NCBI RefSeq assembly: GCF_034377145.1
Contig: NZ_CP139707.1
Location: forward strand, 3,141,001 to 3,205,000
Origin: Sulfitobacter sp. OXR-159
GTDB taxonomy: Bacteria; Pseudomonadota; Alphaproteobacteria; Rhodobacterales; Rhodobacteraceae
Reading direction: 5' to 3'
DNA: 64,000 nucleotides
The number at the start of each line of letters is the position of its first letter. Position 1 is the stretch's first letter. The notes under the pieces are model-generated. The model ran no database searches. It saw only the letters and a program-made list of their open reading frames with translations, and had not been told where the DNA came from. Positions 18,597 to 27,486 of the stretch are shown piece by piece. The position numbers and the translations under genes are program-made.

Positions 18597-20525
18597 TCAA
18601 TCCGCCGCTGCCCGGCCTTTGGGGGCGACGATGCCCTTGGGCCGGAATTGAATGAACAGGATGATGAAAAGGATCATGTAGGTCTGTGCCGCCAGTGTGT
18701 TGGACGGGTTCAACCACTCGATCCCCTTTTGCAGGAAGCCAATCAGCCCCGCTCCGGCCAGCGTGCCGAATACCGATCCAACACCGCCCACTACGACGGT
18801 CATGAAGCTTTGCACGATATAGTTCGCGCCCATTTCAGAGGTGACCTGCGCATAAAGGCCGATGCCGACGCCCGCGACCCCGGCGATGCCGGACCCCAGC
18901 CCAAAGGTCATCATATTGATGCGGTCAGGGTTGATGCCCATTGAAGCCGCCATGCCCGGGTTTTGCGTCACCGCGCGCACCTCCAAACCAAGGCGCGTGC
19001 GCTTGAGGATATACAGCAGCAAAAATAGAAAGATCAGCGCCAGCACGAATATGGCAATGCGGATGTAACTGATTTGAACCACATCCGAGATTACGAGCGC
19101 GCCCCGAAGCCACTCAGGCGATGTCAGCGGGCGGGCCTGAGTGCCAAAGATATTCTTGGCGATTTGCTGCAAGGCGATCGAGATGCCGAAGGTCGCCAAT
19201 AAGGTTTCAAGCGGGCGATGGTAGAGATGCCGGATCACCAGCCGCTCCATTGCGACACCCGCCCCAAAGGTAACGGCAAAGGCTAGCGGCAGCGCGATGA
19301 GCAGCGAGACCGTGTAGTCAGGGACGATGAGTTGCACGACATAGCCCGTATAGGCGCCCATCATGATAAACTCGCCATGGGCCATGTTGATGACCCCCAT
19401 CTGCCCAAAGGTAATCGCCAGCCCAATCGCTGCGAGAAAATAAATCGAGGCCAGCGACAAACCGTCCAACGTCAAATCAAAGGTCTGCGCCCAGCCGACC
19501 TGCGTCTCAACCGCGTCAAGCGTGGTGCGGGCAGCGTCGGTAATCGCCCTGTCATCCTCTTCGTAGCGTTCATAGAAGACGGCATTCTGCAGGGCGGTGA
19601 CGATATCATCCGGCGTTACCAACGGCGGGACGGTCCCCGCCTCGGCAAGCGCGCGATACGCATCCATCCGCCTGTCCGGGTCGTCCAGTTGCGCCAGAGG
19701 GATGCCGCCGACGCGGCCATCGACGATATTGGCTTCAAGGGCAGCACGAATATCACCGGGCGGCACGATTGCGGGGGCAAGATCGGCTTCGACCAGCGTC
19801 TCATAGCTCGCCGAAGGGGCCACCATGGGGTCAAGATTGCGGGCGATGTTACCCTCGGGCTGCTCTGCCGCAACGCCTGTCGTTACAGATAGAATTTGGC
19901 TCAGCACCGCGCGGGCTTCGAGAGAGGTGTCGGAAGACAGGCTTTCGATCGCACGAATGCGCGCCTCGGGGGCCGCTCCGAAGCGCGCGGTCAAGAAATT
20001 GCTCAGTTGCTGTTTGCGGGCGCGCAGGATGGGATCATTCTCCCCTTCGAGCGAGGCCAAGAGCGGGTCAAGCTGGCTGGCATCGCTGCGTCTCGCGATG
20101 CTTTCAAGGGCGGCGCTGCGGCGTTCGGGGTCGGGATCAGACAGTTGGAACTGCACCAATGCCGTGCCGATGACACGCCGCACACCGCCGTTGGGGCGCA
20201 GCTGGCTGAAACTGTCCGAAGAAGCCGTTGTCTCTTCGCCCGTATCAACGTCGCGCAGCGTGAGTGTATCGCCGGCTTCCTTCGCAAAGTAGAACAGGCC
20301 AGTTGCATCGTCTTGCCAGACGCTCCGCTCGGCCCATTGCTCCAGAAAAACAGGAACCTGCGGCAGGCCCGATGCCACCAGATCGTCCAGCAAAACGCCG
20401 ACCGATTTGCGCGATGGCTTGGCCACCTCTTCGGCGTGGGTCTGCAAGACAGACTGAAGTTCCTGAGCGGATGCAAGACTGACGGATGTCAGCAAGCACA
20501 TCAGGCTGAGCAGTATTCGAACCAT
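18597..20525 (-). CDS. urtB: Urea ABC transporter permease UrtB with long N-terminal domain
   Basis: 642 aa. A Sec signal-like start (RILLSLMCLLTSVSLASAQ) is followed by about 320 residues of periplasmic, helical-repeat-like sequence, then the membrane part from about residue 345 (FDLTLDGLSLASIYFLAAIGLAITFGQMGVINMAHGEFIMMGAYTGYV). The long soluble domain is common in proteobacterial UrtB but absent from ordinary LivH-type permeases. It pairs with UrtC. It is followed by urtC with a 3-nt gap and preceded by urtA 78 nt upstream. Confidence 0.95.
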   Translation of the reverse strand: MVRILLSLMCLLTSVSLASAQELQSVLQTHAEEVAKPSRKSVGVLLDDLVASGLPQVPVFLEQWAERSVWQDDATGLFYFAKEAGDTLTLRDVDTGEETTASSDSFSQLRPNGGVRRVIGTALVQFQLSDPDPERRSAALESIARRSDASQLDPLLASLEGENDPILRARKQQLSNFLTARFGAAPEARIRAIESLSSDTSLEARAVLSQILSVTTGVAAEQPEGNIARNLDPMVAPSASYETLVEADLAPAIVPPGDIRAALEANIVDGRVGGIPLAQLDDPDRRMDAYRALAEAGTVPPLVTPDDIVTALQNAVFYERYEEDDRAITDAARTTLDAVETQVGWAQTFDLTLDGLSLASIYFLAAIGLAITFGQMGVINMAHGEFIMMGAYTGYVVQLIVPDYTVSLLIALPLAFAVTFGAGVAMERLVIRHLYHRPLETLLATFGISIALQQIAKNIFGTQARPLTSPEWLRGALVISDVVQISYIRIAIFVLALIFLFLLLYILKRTRLGLEVRAVTQNPGMAASMGINPDRINMMTFGLGSGIAGVAGVGIGLYAQVTSEMGANYIVQSFMTVVVGGVGSVFGTLAGAGLIGFLQKGIEWLNPSNTLAAQTYMILFIILFIQFRPKGIVAPKGRAAAD

Positions 20526-20603
20526 GAGATATGGGGCTTTCGGACGGAAAGAGTGTTCAGAAAGAGCGTCGGGCGCGGTTGAGGACGCGCCCGACGGTTG
20601 GCG

Positions 20604-21890
20604 TTAGTAGTTCGAGGTCAACTGAACGCAGGTTTTGGTTTCGGTATTGTACATGCCGCACTCAAGTTCTTTCCAATCGGAGACCAGAACAGCCGATTCA
20701 GGCAGGAAGTCCGTCCATGCATCGCCGGGCACCTCTTCGGTCTGGCTGATGATGTCGAACTGGCCGTCAGAGGTGATTTCACCAATCAAGACAGGCTTGG
20801 CGAGGTGGTGATTGGGCAGCATGACAGCCGTCCCGCCGGTGAGGTTCGGGAATTCCTGCCCATACATCGCCGCACGCACCGCATCCACATCCGTGGTGCC
20901 CGCCTCGGTGACCGCATTCACCCACATGTTGAAGCCGATATAATGGGCTTCCATCGGGTCATTGGTCACGCGGTCTTCGCCCATCGCCTCTTTCCAAGCG
21001 GCGACCCATTCGTCGTTCGCATCGGATTCTGCGGATTGAAAGTAGTTCCACGCCGCGAGGTGGCCGACAAGGTCAGCGGTATCGAGGCCCGAAAGCTCTT
21101 CTTCCCCGACCGAAAATGCCACGACCGGGATGTCATCAGCCGAGATACCGGCAGCCGCCAACTCCTTGTAAAAGCCGATATTCGCGTCGCCGTTGATGGT
21201 CGAGATCACGCCCACCTGAGAGCCATCCGCCCCCAGTTCGACCACATCCGCCACAATGGTGGACCAGTCCGAATGCCCGAAGGGTGTATAGTTAACGAAG
21301 ATGTTTTCCTTGGGGATGCCCTTGTCCAAAAGGTACTGTTCAAGGATATTGTTGGTGGTTCTGGGATAGACATAGTCTGTGCCGAGCAGAGCAAATTTCT
21401 CGACGCCCAGTTCCTCCAGGAAATAATCGGTCGCAGGGATCGCCTGCTGATTCGGGGCCGCGCCGGTATAGAACACGTTGCGCGAGCTTTCCTCGCCCTC
21501 ATACTGAACCGGGTAGAACATCAGGCCGTTCAACTCTTCCAGAACAGGCAATGCGGATTTGCGCGAAACAGATGTCCAGGAGCCGAAGATGACATCCACC
21601 TCGGACACGGTCAGAAGCTCGCGCGCCTTTTCGGCGAACAAAGGCCAATCCGAGGCGGGATCCACGACAACGGCTTCGATTTCGCAATCCAACAGACCGC
21701 CCGCAGCGTTTTGTTGCGTGATCAAAAGCTCCATCGTGTCTTTCAACGTCGTCTCGGAAATGGCCATCGTGCCGGACAGAGAGTGCAGCACGCCAACCTT
21801 GATCGGGTCCTCGCATTCCGCGCTGGCGGCTGAACCTGCGATCAATAGGGCAGCGGTCGCAGTAAGTGTGCGTTTGGTGGAAAGTCTCAT
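20604..21890 (-). CDS. urtA: Urea ABC transporter substrate-binding protein UrtA
   Basis: 428 aa periplasmic receptor. It has a signal peptide ending ASAEC and the family blocks IKVGVLHSLSGTMAISETTLKDTMELLI, LNGLMFYPVQYEGEESSRNVFYTGAAPNQQ and FALLGTDYVYPRTTNNILE. It captures urea and delivers it to UrtBC. The ATG at 21890 is chosen because it begins the signal peptide; an in-frame ATG at 21983 adds 31 residues unlike any signal peptide. First gene of urtABCDE, with a sigma-54-like promoter just upstream. Confidence 0.96.
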   Translation of the reverse strand: MRLSTKRTLTATAALLIAGSAASAECEDPIKVGVLHSLSGTMAISETTLKDTMELLITQQNAAGGLLDCEIEAVVVDPASDWPLFAEKARELLTVSEVDVIFGSWTSVSRKSALPVLEELNGLMFYPVQYEGEESSRNVFYTGAAPNQQAIPATDYFLEELGVEKFALLGTDYVYPRTTNNILEQYLLDKGIPKENIFVNYTPFGHSDWSTIVADVVELGADGSQVGVISTINGDANIGFYKELAAAGISADDIPVVAFSVGEEELSGLDTADLVGHLAAWNYFQSAESDANDEWVAAWKEAMGEDRVTNDPMEAHYIGFNMWVNAVTEAGTTDVDAVRAAMYGQEFPNLTGGTAVMLPNHHLAKPVLIGEITSDGQFDIISQTEEVPGDAWTDFLPESAVLVSDWKELECGMYNTETKTCVQLTSNY

Positions 21891-21930
21891 TTCGGTATCC
21901 CCGTTTGGTGTGCGGAAGAGCGGAGACGCA

Positions 21931-21946
21931 AGCATGCCAAAGGCCA
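21931..21946 (-). promoter_or_regulatory. Putative sigma-54 (-24/-12) promoter of the urt operon
   Basis: On the minus strand the sequence reads TGGCCTTTGGCATGCT. It has GG and GC at the sigma-54 spacing (10 nt between them) and matches TGGCAC-N5-TTGCW except at three positions. It lies about 40 nt before the urtA start, and nitrogen control of urea uptake by NtrC/sigma-54 would make sense. A dyad GCACC-N8-GGTGC at 22092-22109 could be an activator site, although its spacer is longer than the standard NtrC site. Confidence 0.4.
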
Positions 21947-22419
21947 AATGCATTTCCACACAGCGTTTATTATAGTTACGCACGGATGGCCCCCTTGCCG
22001 GACTTCTCCGTTCGCGACGCCCCGTAGCGGAGCCTCTACAGCCTCAGTTCAGAGGACCGAGCCAGCAAGCCCCGACCGCGGGGAAATTTCTGCACCGCAG
22101 AAAGGGTGCTGTATGATTGGGCAGTTGGCAGCCGAACTGTGAAATTTTGGGCAACTCGCGTATGGGGCGCGCGCTGTTTTGCGGTAGAAGCGGAATGTCG
22201 GATGGGGACGGCCCGTGTGACGTTGGTGCGGGAAGGCGTGAGGGGTAGACCACGATGGGCGGGAGGAATTGCCCATTCCAACGCAAGTGAGAGTACGCCC
22301 TGCAGGGCGTCAGAGGACTAAATCTATTGGATAGTCCAGTTGCGGGAGCGCGATTTGGGCGATGGCGTGAGGTGGAAAAATTGTGACCTCGTCACCCTAA
22401 CTTTCGTGAATTTGAATGG
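21947..22419. other. Long intergenic region between urtA and the sulfate-activation gene, no gene seen
   Basis: About 640 bp separate the divergent starts of urtA and the sat/cysC gene. Several short overlapping minus-strand frames at 22036-22286 have no recognisable product or ribosome site and I do not call them. The stretch contains the GCACC/GGTGC dyad noted above, a GC-rich palindrome CCCTGCAGGG (22299-22308), and an ACTAAATCTAT sequence (22317-22327) repeated at 22449-22459 beside the IS630 remnant. Confidence 0.5.
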
Positions 22420-22452
22420 GCAACAGGTAGGAAGTTTCAGGCTCAGAGCACT
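22420..22452 (+). mobile_element. Relic right end of an IS630 element
   Basis: The sequence CAACAGGTAGGAAGTTTCAG followed by GCTCAGAGCACTA matches, with about two or three differences, the right end of the full IS630 copies at 27487, 32825 and 34681 (AACAGGTAGGAAGTGTCAGA then CTCAGAGCAC plus TA). No transposase sequence remains to its left. It shows an older visit of the same IS group next to the sulfate-activation gene. Confidence 0.75.
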
Positions 22453-22533
22453 AAATCTATAGACATATCACGCGCATTGCAGCTATGGCGGCCCCATTCA
22501 AAGCACCTGCCAAGTTTAGAAAAAGTGATAGTT

Positions 22534-24246
22534 ATGATGCCCAGCAACCTTGCGCCGATCCCCGAACTCTATGTCTCTTACGAGTCTTCGCAGAAACTCA
22601 AGATCGAAGCCGGCAATTTGGTGAGCCTTGATCTCACCCCGCGTCAGATCTGCGATCTGGAGCTTTTGATGAACGGCGGTTTCAACCCGCTCAAAGGTTT
22701 CCTGTCCGAGGAAGACTATGACGGCGTGGTCGAGAACATGCGGCTGGCCGATGGCAGCCTCTGGCCCATGCCGATCAACCTCGACGTCAGCGAAGCCTTC
22801 GCCGAAAAGCTGGAACTGGGTCAGGACATCGCCCTGCGCGACCAAGAGGGCGTGATCCTTGCGACCATGACCATCACCGACCGTTGGACCCCAAACAAGG
22901 CACGGGAGGCCGAGAAGGTCTTTGGCGCGGATGACGACGCGCATCCGGCGGTGAACTATCTGCACAACCAAGCGGGCAACGTCTATCTCGGCGGTCCGGT
23001 GACCGGCATCCAGCAGCCCGTGCACTATGATTTCCGTGCCCGTCGCGACACGCCTAACGAGCTGCGCGCCTATTTCCGCAAGCTGGGCTGGCGCCGCGTG
23101 GTGGCCTTCCAAACCCGCAACCCGCTGCACCGCGCGCACCAGGAACTCACCTTCCGTGCCGCCCGTGAGGCGCAGGCCAACCTGCTGATCCATCCGGTCG
23201 TCGGCATGACTAAACCGGGCGATGTCGATCACTTCACCCGCGTGCGCTGCTATGAGGCGGTGCTCGACAAATACCCTGCCGCCACCACCTCGATGAGCCT
23301 TTTGAACCTCGCCATGCGCATGGCTGGCCCGCGTGAGGCCGTCTGGCACGGGCTGATCCGCAAGAACCACGGCTGCACACATTTCATCGTGGGTCGCGAC
23401 CACGCTGGCCCCGGCAAGAACTCCGCCGGTGAAGATTTCTATGGCCCCTATGACGCGCAGGACCTCTTCCGCGCGCATCAAGAGGAAATGGGCATCGAAA
23501 TGGTCGATTTCAAACATATGGTCTGGGTGCAGGAACGCGCTCAATATGAGGCCATGGATGAAATCGAGGACAAAGACAGCGTCACCATCCTGAACATCTC
23601 GGGCACCGAGCTGCGCCGCCGCCTGCGCGAAGGGCTGGAAATCCCTGAGTGGTTCTCCTTCCCCGAGGTCGTCAAGGAACTGCGCCGCACCTCGCCGCCG
23701 CGCTCGAAGCAGGGCTTTACCGTCTTCTTCACCGGTTTCTCCGGCTCGGGCAAATCCACCATCGCCAACGCGCTGATGGTCAAGCTGATGGAGATGGGCG
23801 GTCGCCCTGTGACGCTCCTAGATGGCGATATCGTGCGGAAAAACCTCAGCTCGGAACTGGGCTTCTCGAAAGAGCACCGCGACCTGAACATCCGCCGCAT
23901 CGGCTATGTTGCAAGCGAGATCACCAAGAACGGCGGCATCGCCATCTGCGCGCCCATCGCGCCCTATGCCACCACCCGCCGCGCGGTGCGTGAGGATGTG
24001 GAGAACTTCGGCGCCTTCGTTGAGGTCCATGTCGCGACCTCGATTGAGGAATGCGAGCGCCGCGACCGCAAGGGGCTCTACAAGCTGGCGCGCGAAGGCA
24101 AGATCAAGGAGTTCACAGGCATTTCCGACCCCTATGACGTACCGCAGAACGCCGAACTGGTGCTGGAGACCGAGAATGTTGAGGTCGACAACTGTGCCCA
24201 TCAGGTGCTGCTGAAGCTTGAGAACATGGGGCTGATCGCGGATTAA
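22534..24246 (+). CDS. Bifunctional sulfate adenylyltransferase / adenylylsulfate kinase
   Basis: About 570 aa. The N-terminal two thirds are ATP sulfurylase: CDLELLMNGGFNPLKGFLSE, QTRNPLHRAHQEL (the QxRNPxHxxH nucleotide loop) and FIVGRDHAGPG. The C-terminal third is APS kinase with Walker A FSGSGKSTIANAL and LDGDIVRKNLSSELGFSKEHRDLNIRRI. The fusion turns sulfate into PAPS in two steps. Start choice: MMPSNLAPIPELYVSYE at 22534 (or 22537) resembles the family N terminus; the frame runs on to 22477 but that part is unlike it. The ribosome site is weak, and an IS630 relic lies 80 nt upstream. A strong terminator follows. Confidence 0.94.
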   Translation: MMPSNLAPIPELYVSYESSQKLKIEAGNLVSLDLTPRQICDLELLMNGGFNPLKGFLSEEDYDGVVENMRLADGSLWPMPINLDVSEAFAEKLELGQDIALRDQEGVILATMTITDRWTPNKAREAEKVFGADDDAHPAVNYLHNQAGNVYLGGPVTGIQQPVHYDFRARRDTPNELRAYFRKLGWRRVVAFQTRNPLHRAHQELTFRAAREAQANLLIHPVVGMTKPGDVDHFTRVRCYEAVLDKYPAATTSMSLLNLAMRMAGPREAVWHGLIRKNHGCTHFIVGRDHAGPGKNSAGEDFYGPYDAQDLFRAHQEEMGIEMVDFKHMVWVQERAQYEAMDEIEDKDSVTILNISGTELRRRLREGLEIPEWFSFPEVVKELRRTSPPRSKQGFTVFFTGFSGSGKSTIANALMVKLMEMGGRPVTLLDGDIVRKNLSSELGFSKEHRDLNIRRIGYVASEITKNGGIAICAPIAPYATTRRAVREDVENFGAFVEVHVATSIEECERRDRKGLYKLAREGKIKEFTGISDPYDVPQNAELVLETENVEVDNCAHQVLLKLENMGLIAD

Positions 24247-24270
24247 CCTCCCCCGTTTCAGTTCAACCGA

Positions 24271-24296
24271 AAACGCAACCCTCGGGGTTGCGTTTT
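24271..24296 (+). terminator. Rho-independent terminator after the sulfate-activation gene
   Basis: A perfect stem ACGCAACCC / GGGTTGCGT with a short TCG loop is followed by TTT. It sits 25 nt after the stop codon of the bifunctional sulfate gene and before the first island remnants. Confidence 0.88.
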
Positions 24297-24309
24297 GCGT
24301 TTCGGACAG

Positions 24310-24432
24310 TCGCTCTAAGTCTGAAATTCTCTACCTGTATCCGTGATCTTCATTGTGTCGGTCCAGCTCGTGCCGGTCCCGGGTAAGGATCTTCTCTGCG
24401 GTCTTGGCCCAATCAAAGCGAGGGACGTACGG
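24310..24432 (-). pseudogene. C-terminal relic of an IS630-family transposase
   Basis: Read on the minus strand, the region encodes FDWAKTAEKILTRDRHELDR and then HNEDHGYR with a stop. This aligns with the transposase C terminus of the intact copies (FKWTKTAEDILTRERRALDK). The terminal part ACAGGTAGAGAATTTCAGAC followed by TTAGAGC matches their right end. It is a diverged member, not a recent copy, and marks the left edge of the mobile cluster. Confidence 0.8.
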
Positions 24433-24445
24433 AAGCTTCATTCCA

Positions 24446-24468
24446 ATGGCTACCCGGCGAATCGCAAT
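24446..24468 (+). pseudogene. 5' remnant of an IS110-family transposase gene (MATRRIAI)
   Basis: ATG at 24446 reads MATRRIAI before the IS3 left end. An N terminus of the type R-I-A-I-D-L is typical of IS110 transposases. The remaining IS110 reading frame resumes immediately after the IS3 copy at 25740, but at a position corresponding roughly to residue 60-70, so the piece in between is lost. Confidence 0.65.
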
Positions 24469-24531
24469 TGACCTGCCACGGGATTTTTCCTCCACCGTCG
24501 ATTAGAGTCCGGCCCAACTTGAGGACGGACA

Positions 24532-24798
24532 ATGAAGCGAACGAGATTCACGGACGAACAGATCATCGGCATCCTTGGCGAGCACGAAGCAGGCGCAAAA
24601 TGCGCGGACTTGTGCCGCAAGCACGGCATGTCGGAAGGCACCTTTTATAACTGGAAGGCCAAATTCGGCGGCATGACGGTGTCTGAGGCCAAGCGGCTGA
24701 AGACGCTTGATGATGAGAACGCCAAGCTGAAGAAGCTGCTGGCCGAGCAGATGCTCGATCTGGCTGCAATGAAGGAACTGGTTTCAAAAAAGTGGTGA
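24532..24798 (+). CDS. IS3-family transposase OrfA (helix-turn-helix)
   Basis: 88 aa. [20 protein letters not shown] followed by [20 protein letters not shown] is the DNA-binding helix-turn-helix, and a leucine-rich coiled-coil follows ([20 protein letters not shown]). Near its end A-AAA-AAG (24786-24792) is in the correct phase for a programmed -1 frameshift into orfB, which would give the fused OrfAB transposase. Confidence 0.93.
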   Translation: MKRTRFTDEQIIGILGEHEAGAKCADLCRKHGMSEGTFYNWKAKFGGMTVSEAKRLKTLDDENAKLKKLLAEQMLDLAAMKELVSKKW

Positions 24799-25721
24799 CG
24801 CCTGCCGTGAAGCGCGAGGCGGTCGCGCATCTGAAGGCCCTTCTCGGGCTATCGGAACGGCGGGCGTGCCGGATTGCCGGGGCGGACCGCAAGATGGTCC
24901 GCTACCAGGCTAAGCGTGCGCCGGACACGGTTCTACGCGGTCGGTTGCGGGATCTGGCCAATGAGCGTCGACGGTTCGGTTATCGGCGGCTCTTCGTGCT
25001 GCTGCGCCGCGAGGGCGAGCCCTCGGGGATCAACCGGATCTATCGGCTTTACCGCGAGGAAGGGCTGGCGGTGCGCAAGCGAAAGGCCCGACGCAAGGCT
25101 GTCGGGACACGGGTGCCAATCTTGGTCGAAGCACGGCCGAACGCACGTTGGTCATTGGATTTCGTCCACGACCAATTCGCCAGCGGCCAGCGCTTCCGGG
25201 TGCTCAACGTGGTCGACGATGTCACCCGGGAGTGCTTAGCGGCAATCCCGGATACCTCGATTTCGGGACGGCGTGTGGCACGCGAGCTGACGGCATTGAT
25301 CGAGCGGCGCGGAAAGCCTGGCATGATTGTCAGCGATAATGGGACCGAACTAACCAGTAACGCGATCCTGCGCTGGTGTTCCGAGCATCGGATCGAATGG
25401 CACTACATCGCGCCGGGCAAGCCCATGCAGAACGGCTTCGTCGAAAGCTTTAACGGGCGGATGCGCGACGAGCTACTTAACGAGACCATGTTCCGCAACC
25501 TGGCACATGCCCGCGTCGTGATCCCCGCATGGGCCACCGACTACAACACCGAACGCCCGCATTCGGCCTTGAATTACCAGACCCCGGCCGACTACGCGCG
25601 GACCCTGACCACCGCAATCGCCCGCCCCGATACGCGAGATGAAAGCTCCGCGTGTCGGGCGATTGCTCAACCTGCGCCAATCGGCGTAAACATCAATCGG
25701 GCTCAAGTCACAGCTGGATGA
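24792..25721 (+). CDS. IS3-family transposase OrfB (DDE integrase core)
   Basis: 309 aa. An HTH_21-type region ([16 protein letters not shown]) is followed by the rve integrase core with catalytic residues in [18 protein letters not shown] and [12 protein letters not shown] (D, D, E). It is expressed by -1 frameshifting at 24786-24792 or from GTG starts. Intact. Confidence 0.93.
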   Translation: MVTPAVKREAVAHLKALLGLSERRACRIAGADRKMVRYQAKRAPDTVLRGRLRDLANERRRFGYRRLFVLLRREGEPSGINRIYRLYREEGLAVRKRKARRKAVGTRVPILVEARPNARWSLDFVHDQFASGQRFRVLNVVDDVTRECLAAIPDTSISGRRVARELTALIERRGKPGMIVSDNGTELTSNAILRWCSEHRIEWHYIAPGKPMQNGFVESFNGRMRDELLNETMFRNLAHARVVIPAWATDYNTERPHSALNYQTPADYARTLTTAIARPDTRDESSACRAIAQPAPIGVNINRAQVTAG

Positions 25722-25739
25722 GAGTTCCGTGGCAGGTCA

Positions 25740-26568
25740 AAAAGGCTTCGAAGTCGTATGCATGGAAGCTCGGCAAGTAAGTGCCGCCTTATCTCCGATG
25801 CGAAACAAAACCGACAAGACAGATGCAAAGGGCATTGCCCAAATCCTACGAACAGGCTGGTTCAGTCCGGTCCATATGAAGGGCCGAGAAGCCCACGGGC
25901 TGAGGGCGCTATTGAGCACGCGAAAAGCTTTGCTCCAGAAGACAATGGATCTGGCCAACGAGGTTCGCGGTCTGCTGAAAATCTTCGGCGTACGATTGCC
26001 CCGAACAGTGAAACACGGATCTTTTGATGGCTTGGTACGGCCGATGATCGAGTTGGACGACGTCCTTGCGCATTCGATCATTCCATTGCTCGACGCGCGG
26101 GCGGCTTTGTTCCAACACTACCTCAAGCTGAATCGGCGCGTGAAACGTGCAGCGTCTCAAGACGAGGTTTGCATGCGCATGATGACCGTTCCAGGTGTTG
26201 GGCCAATTGCAGCACTGACATTCAAGGCGGCCGTTGATGATCCAAACCGCTTCAAGCGTTCGCGTACAGTTGCTGCGCACTTTGGCCTGACGCCAACGCG
26301 CTTTCAGTCAGGGGAGCACGACAATCCTGGCCGAATTTCAAAGGCAGGAGATCGAGATGTTCGTGCAACTCTTAATGCTGCTGCCAACGCATTGCTGATG
26401 CGAACGATGGCAGGGTCACAGATTAAATCATGGGGCATGCGATTGATGCGCACCAAAGGTCGCCGATGCGCAGTTGTTGCCGTCGCCCGCAAACTTGCTG
26501 TTCTACTCCACCGTATGTGGATCGACGGCAGTGAATTCCGTCAGGAACAAGTTGGAGGCACGGCATGA
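25740..26568 (+). pseudogene. IS110-family transposase, 5'-truncated by the IS3 copy
   Basis: About 275 codons remain, beginning KGFEVVCMEARQVSAALSPM and NKTDKTDAKGIAQILRTGW, which is the end of the DEDD (RuvC-like) domain. The C-terminal Tnp_20 domain is present with MTVPGVGPIAALTFKAAVDD, HFGLTPTRFQSGEHDNPGRI and VARKLAVLLHRMW. The first catalytic residues are missing, so it should be inactive. Its first codons are preserved on the other side of the IS3 element at 24446. Confidence 0.88.
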
Positions 26569-27022
26569 ACAAGTAGCCTACCACCTAACCTGACGGGATC
26601 GTCCAATCCGGACGAGGTTCGTGGACGAAGCCGAAAATGTCCGCTGCGCAACTTGAAGCGCGCCGGAAAGCGGGGCTCTCCACTTTCAATCTGACACATG
26701 CATGCAGCGGCGCCATTTCGAACGCCAAACCAGACTGCGAAGAGAAGCGTGACCCGGACAAACGATCCTTGATCATTCAAAAGTAGGAAAACGAACTTGA
26801 CCCAGACACCGAATTAGAGAAGCGGCCATTAGCTGCGGACTAAACGAATGTCCGGCCTTTTTTCTTCGATAAACACAGCCTCCTAGGGAAAATCAAATAT
26901 GCCACGATCTCGACCCCTTAGCCAAGTTGTGATCAAGCGGCGTAGATCAGTTTCTTGACCCAACTTACGCAATGCTTCGACAGGCATATCTTCGGCAGGT
27001 AAAACGTCGTGCTCAAACGAGT
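26569..27022. other. Intergenic stretch beyond the IS110 remnant, no gene seen
   Basis: About 450 bp between the truncated IS110 gene and the 3' end of the broken operon. The right end of the IS110 element probably lies here, but I cannot fix its border. A short TGTCCGGCC-T6 run (26850-26864) might serve as a weak terminator on the plus strand. I see no coding sequence. Confidence 0.4.
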
Positions 27023-27486
27023 CTATTCTGGGTCTATTCCTTCACTTACAAGATCAGACCCCATCTCTGCATCTTTAAGAAATTTTTGGATTCTGTTGTC
27101 GCCCTCATTACAAAGTCGCCGGCTCAGAAAATTATGTGTTCTTTCCAACGTGTCCATGTCGAAAGACATAGCCCCAAGGGGAGTTGGAAAGCCCAAGTTT
27201 AGCATTATCGGTGCGTGAACAGACACAGCCACTAAGATGCCGGGGATAAATAATATCTCAAGCTCTCTTGGAAGACTCTGAACCCTAATATCAATAGCAA
27301 AGTCAAATACATGGCGAAGATGGAGGGGATGACTCCCCGGAAAGAGACACAAGTTTGCGATATCTCGAATATTAACTGCACCTCCTGACGAGTCGGCTAT
27401 TTTGGTTTTAATAAAATCATTAGTGCTTAGAGCGACGGAAGTTGCTGCCCAAGTCGGAATTTGCGGTCCAGCCCAAAAATAGTCTA
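27023..27486 (-). pseudogene. 3' part of the island operon's last gene, cut off by IS630 copy 1
   Basis: Read on the minus strand in the frame that continues from 28659 once IS630 copy 1 and one TA are removed, the sequence gives LDYFWAGPQIPTWAATSVAL ... SHPLHLRHVFDFAIDIRVQS ... and ends EGIDPE with TAG at 27023. About 154 residues without internal stops. The combined gene (29727 to 27023) encodes about 510 aa. No family is recognised; the hydrophobic stretch ELEILFIPGILVAVSVHAPI could be buried core or membrane-associated. Confidence 0.8.

Larger units (their letters stand above)
24469..25739 (+). mobile_element. IS3-family insertion sequence
   Basis: The ends are inverted repeats TGACCTGCCACGG (left) and CCGTGGCAGGTCA (right), giving 1,271 bp with the TG...CA ends of the family. 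It contains overlapping orfA and orfB with a frameshift site. The flanks (AAT left, AAA right) are not identical and the surrounding IS110 gene has lost a segment, so insertion was followed or accompanied by a deletion. Confidence 0.92.

Noticed and set aside
20598..21833. 411-codon open frame on the plus strand
   Set aside because: Antisense to urtA, His/Arg/Gly-rich and without recognisable features.
22036..22286. Three overlapping minus-strand frames of 75-81 codons between urtA and the sulfate gene
   Set aside because: All three frames are open together, which points to base composition and not to a gene.
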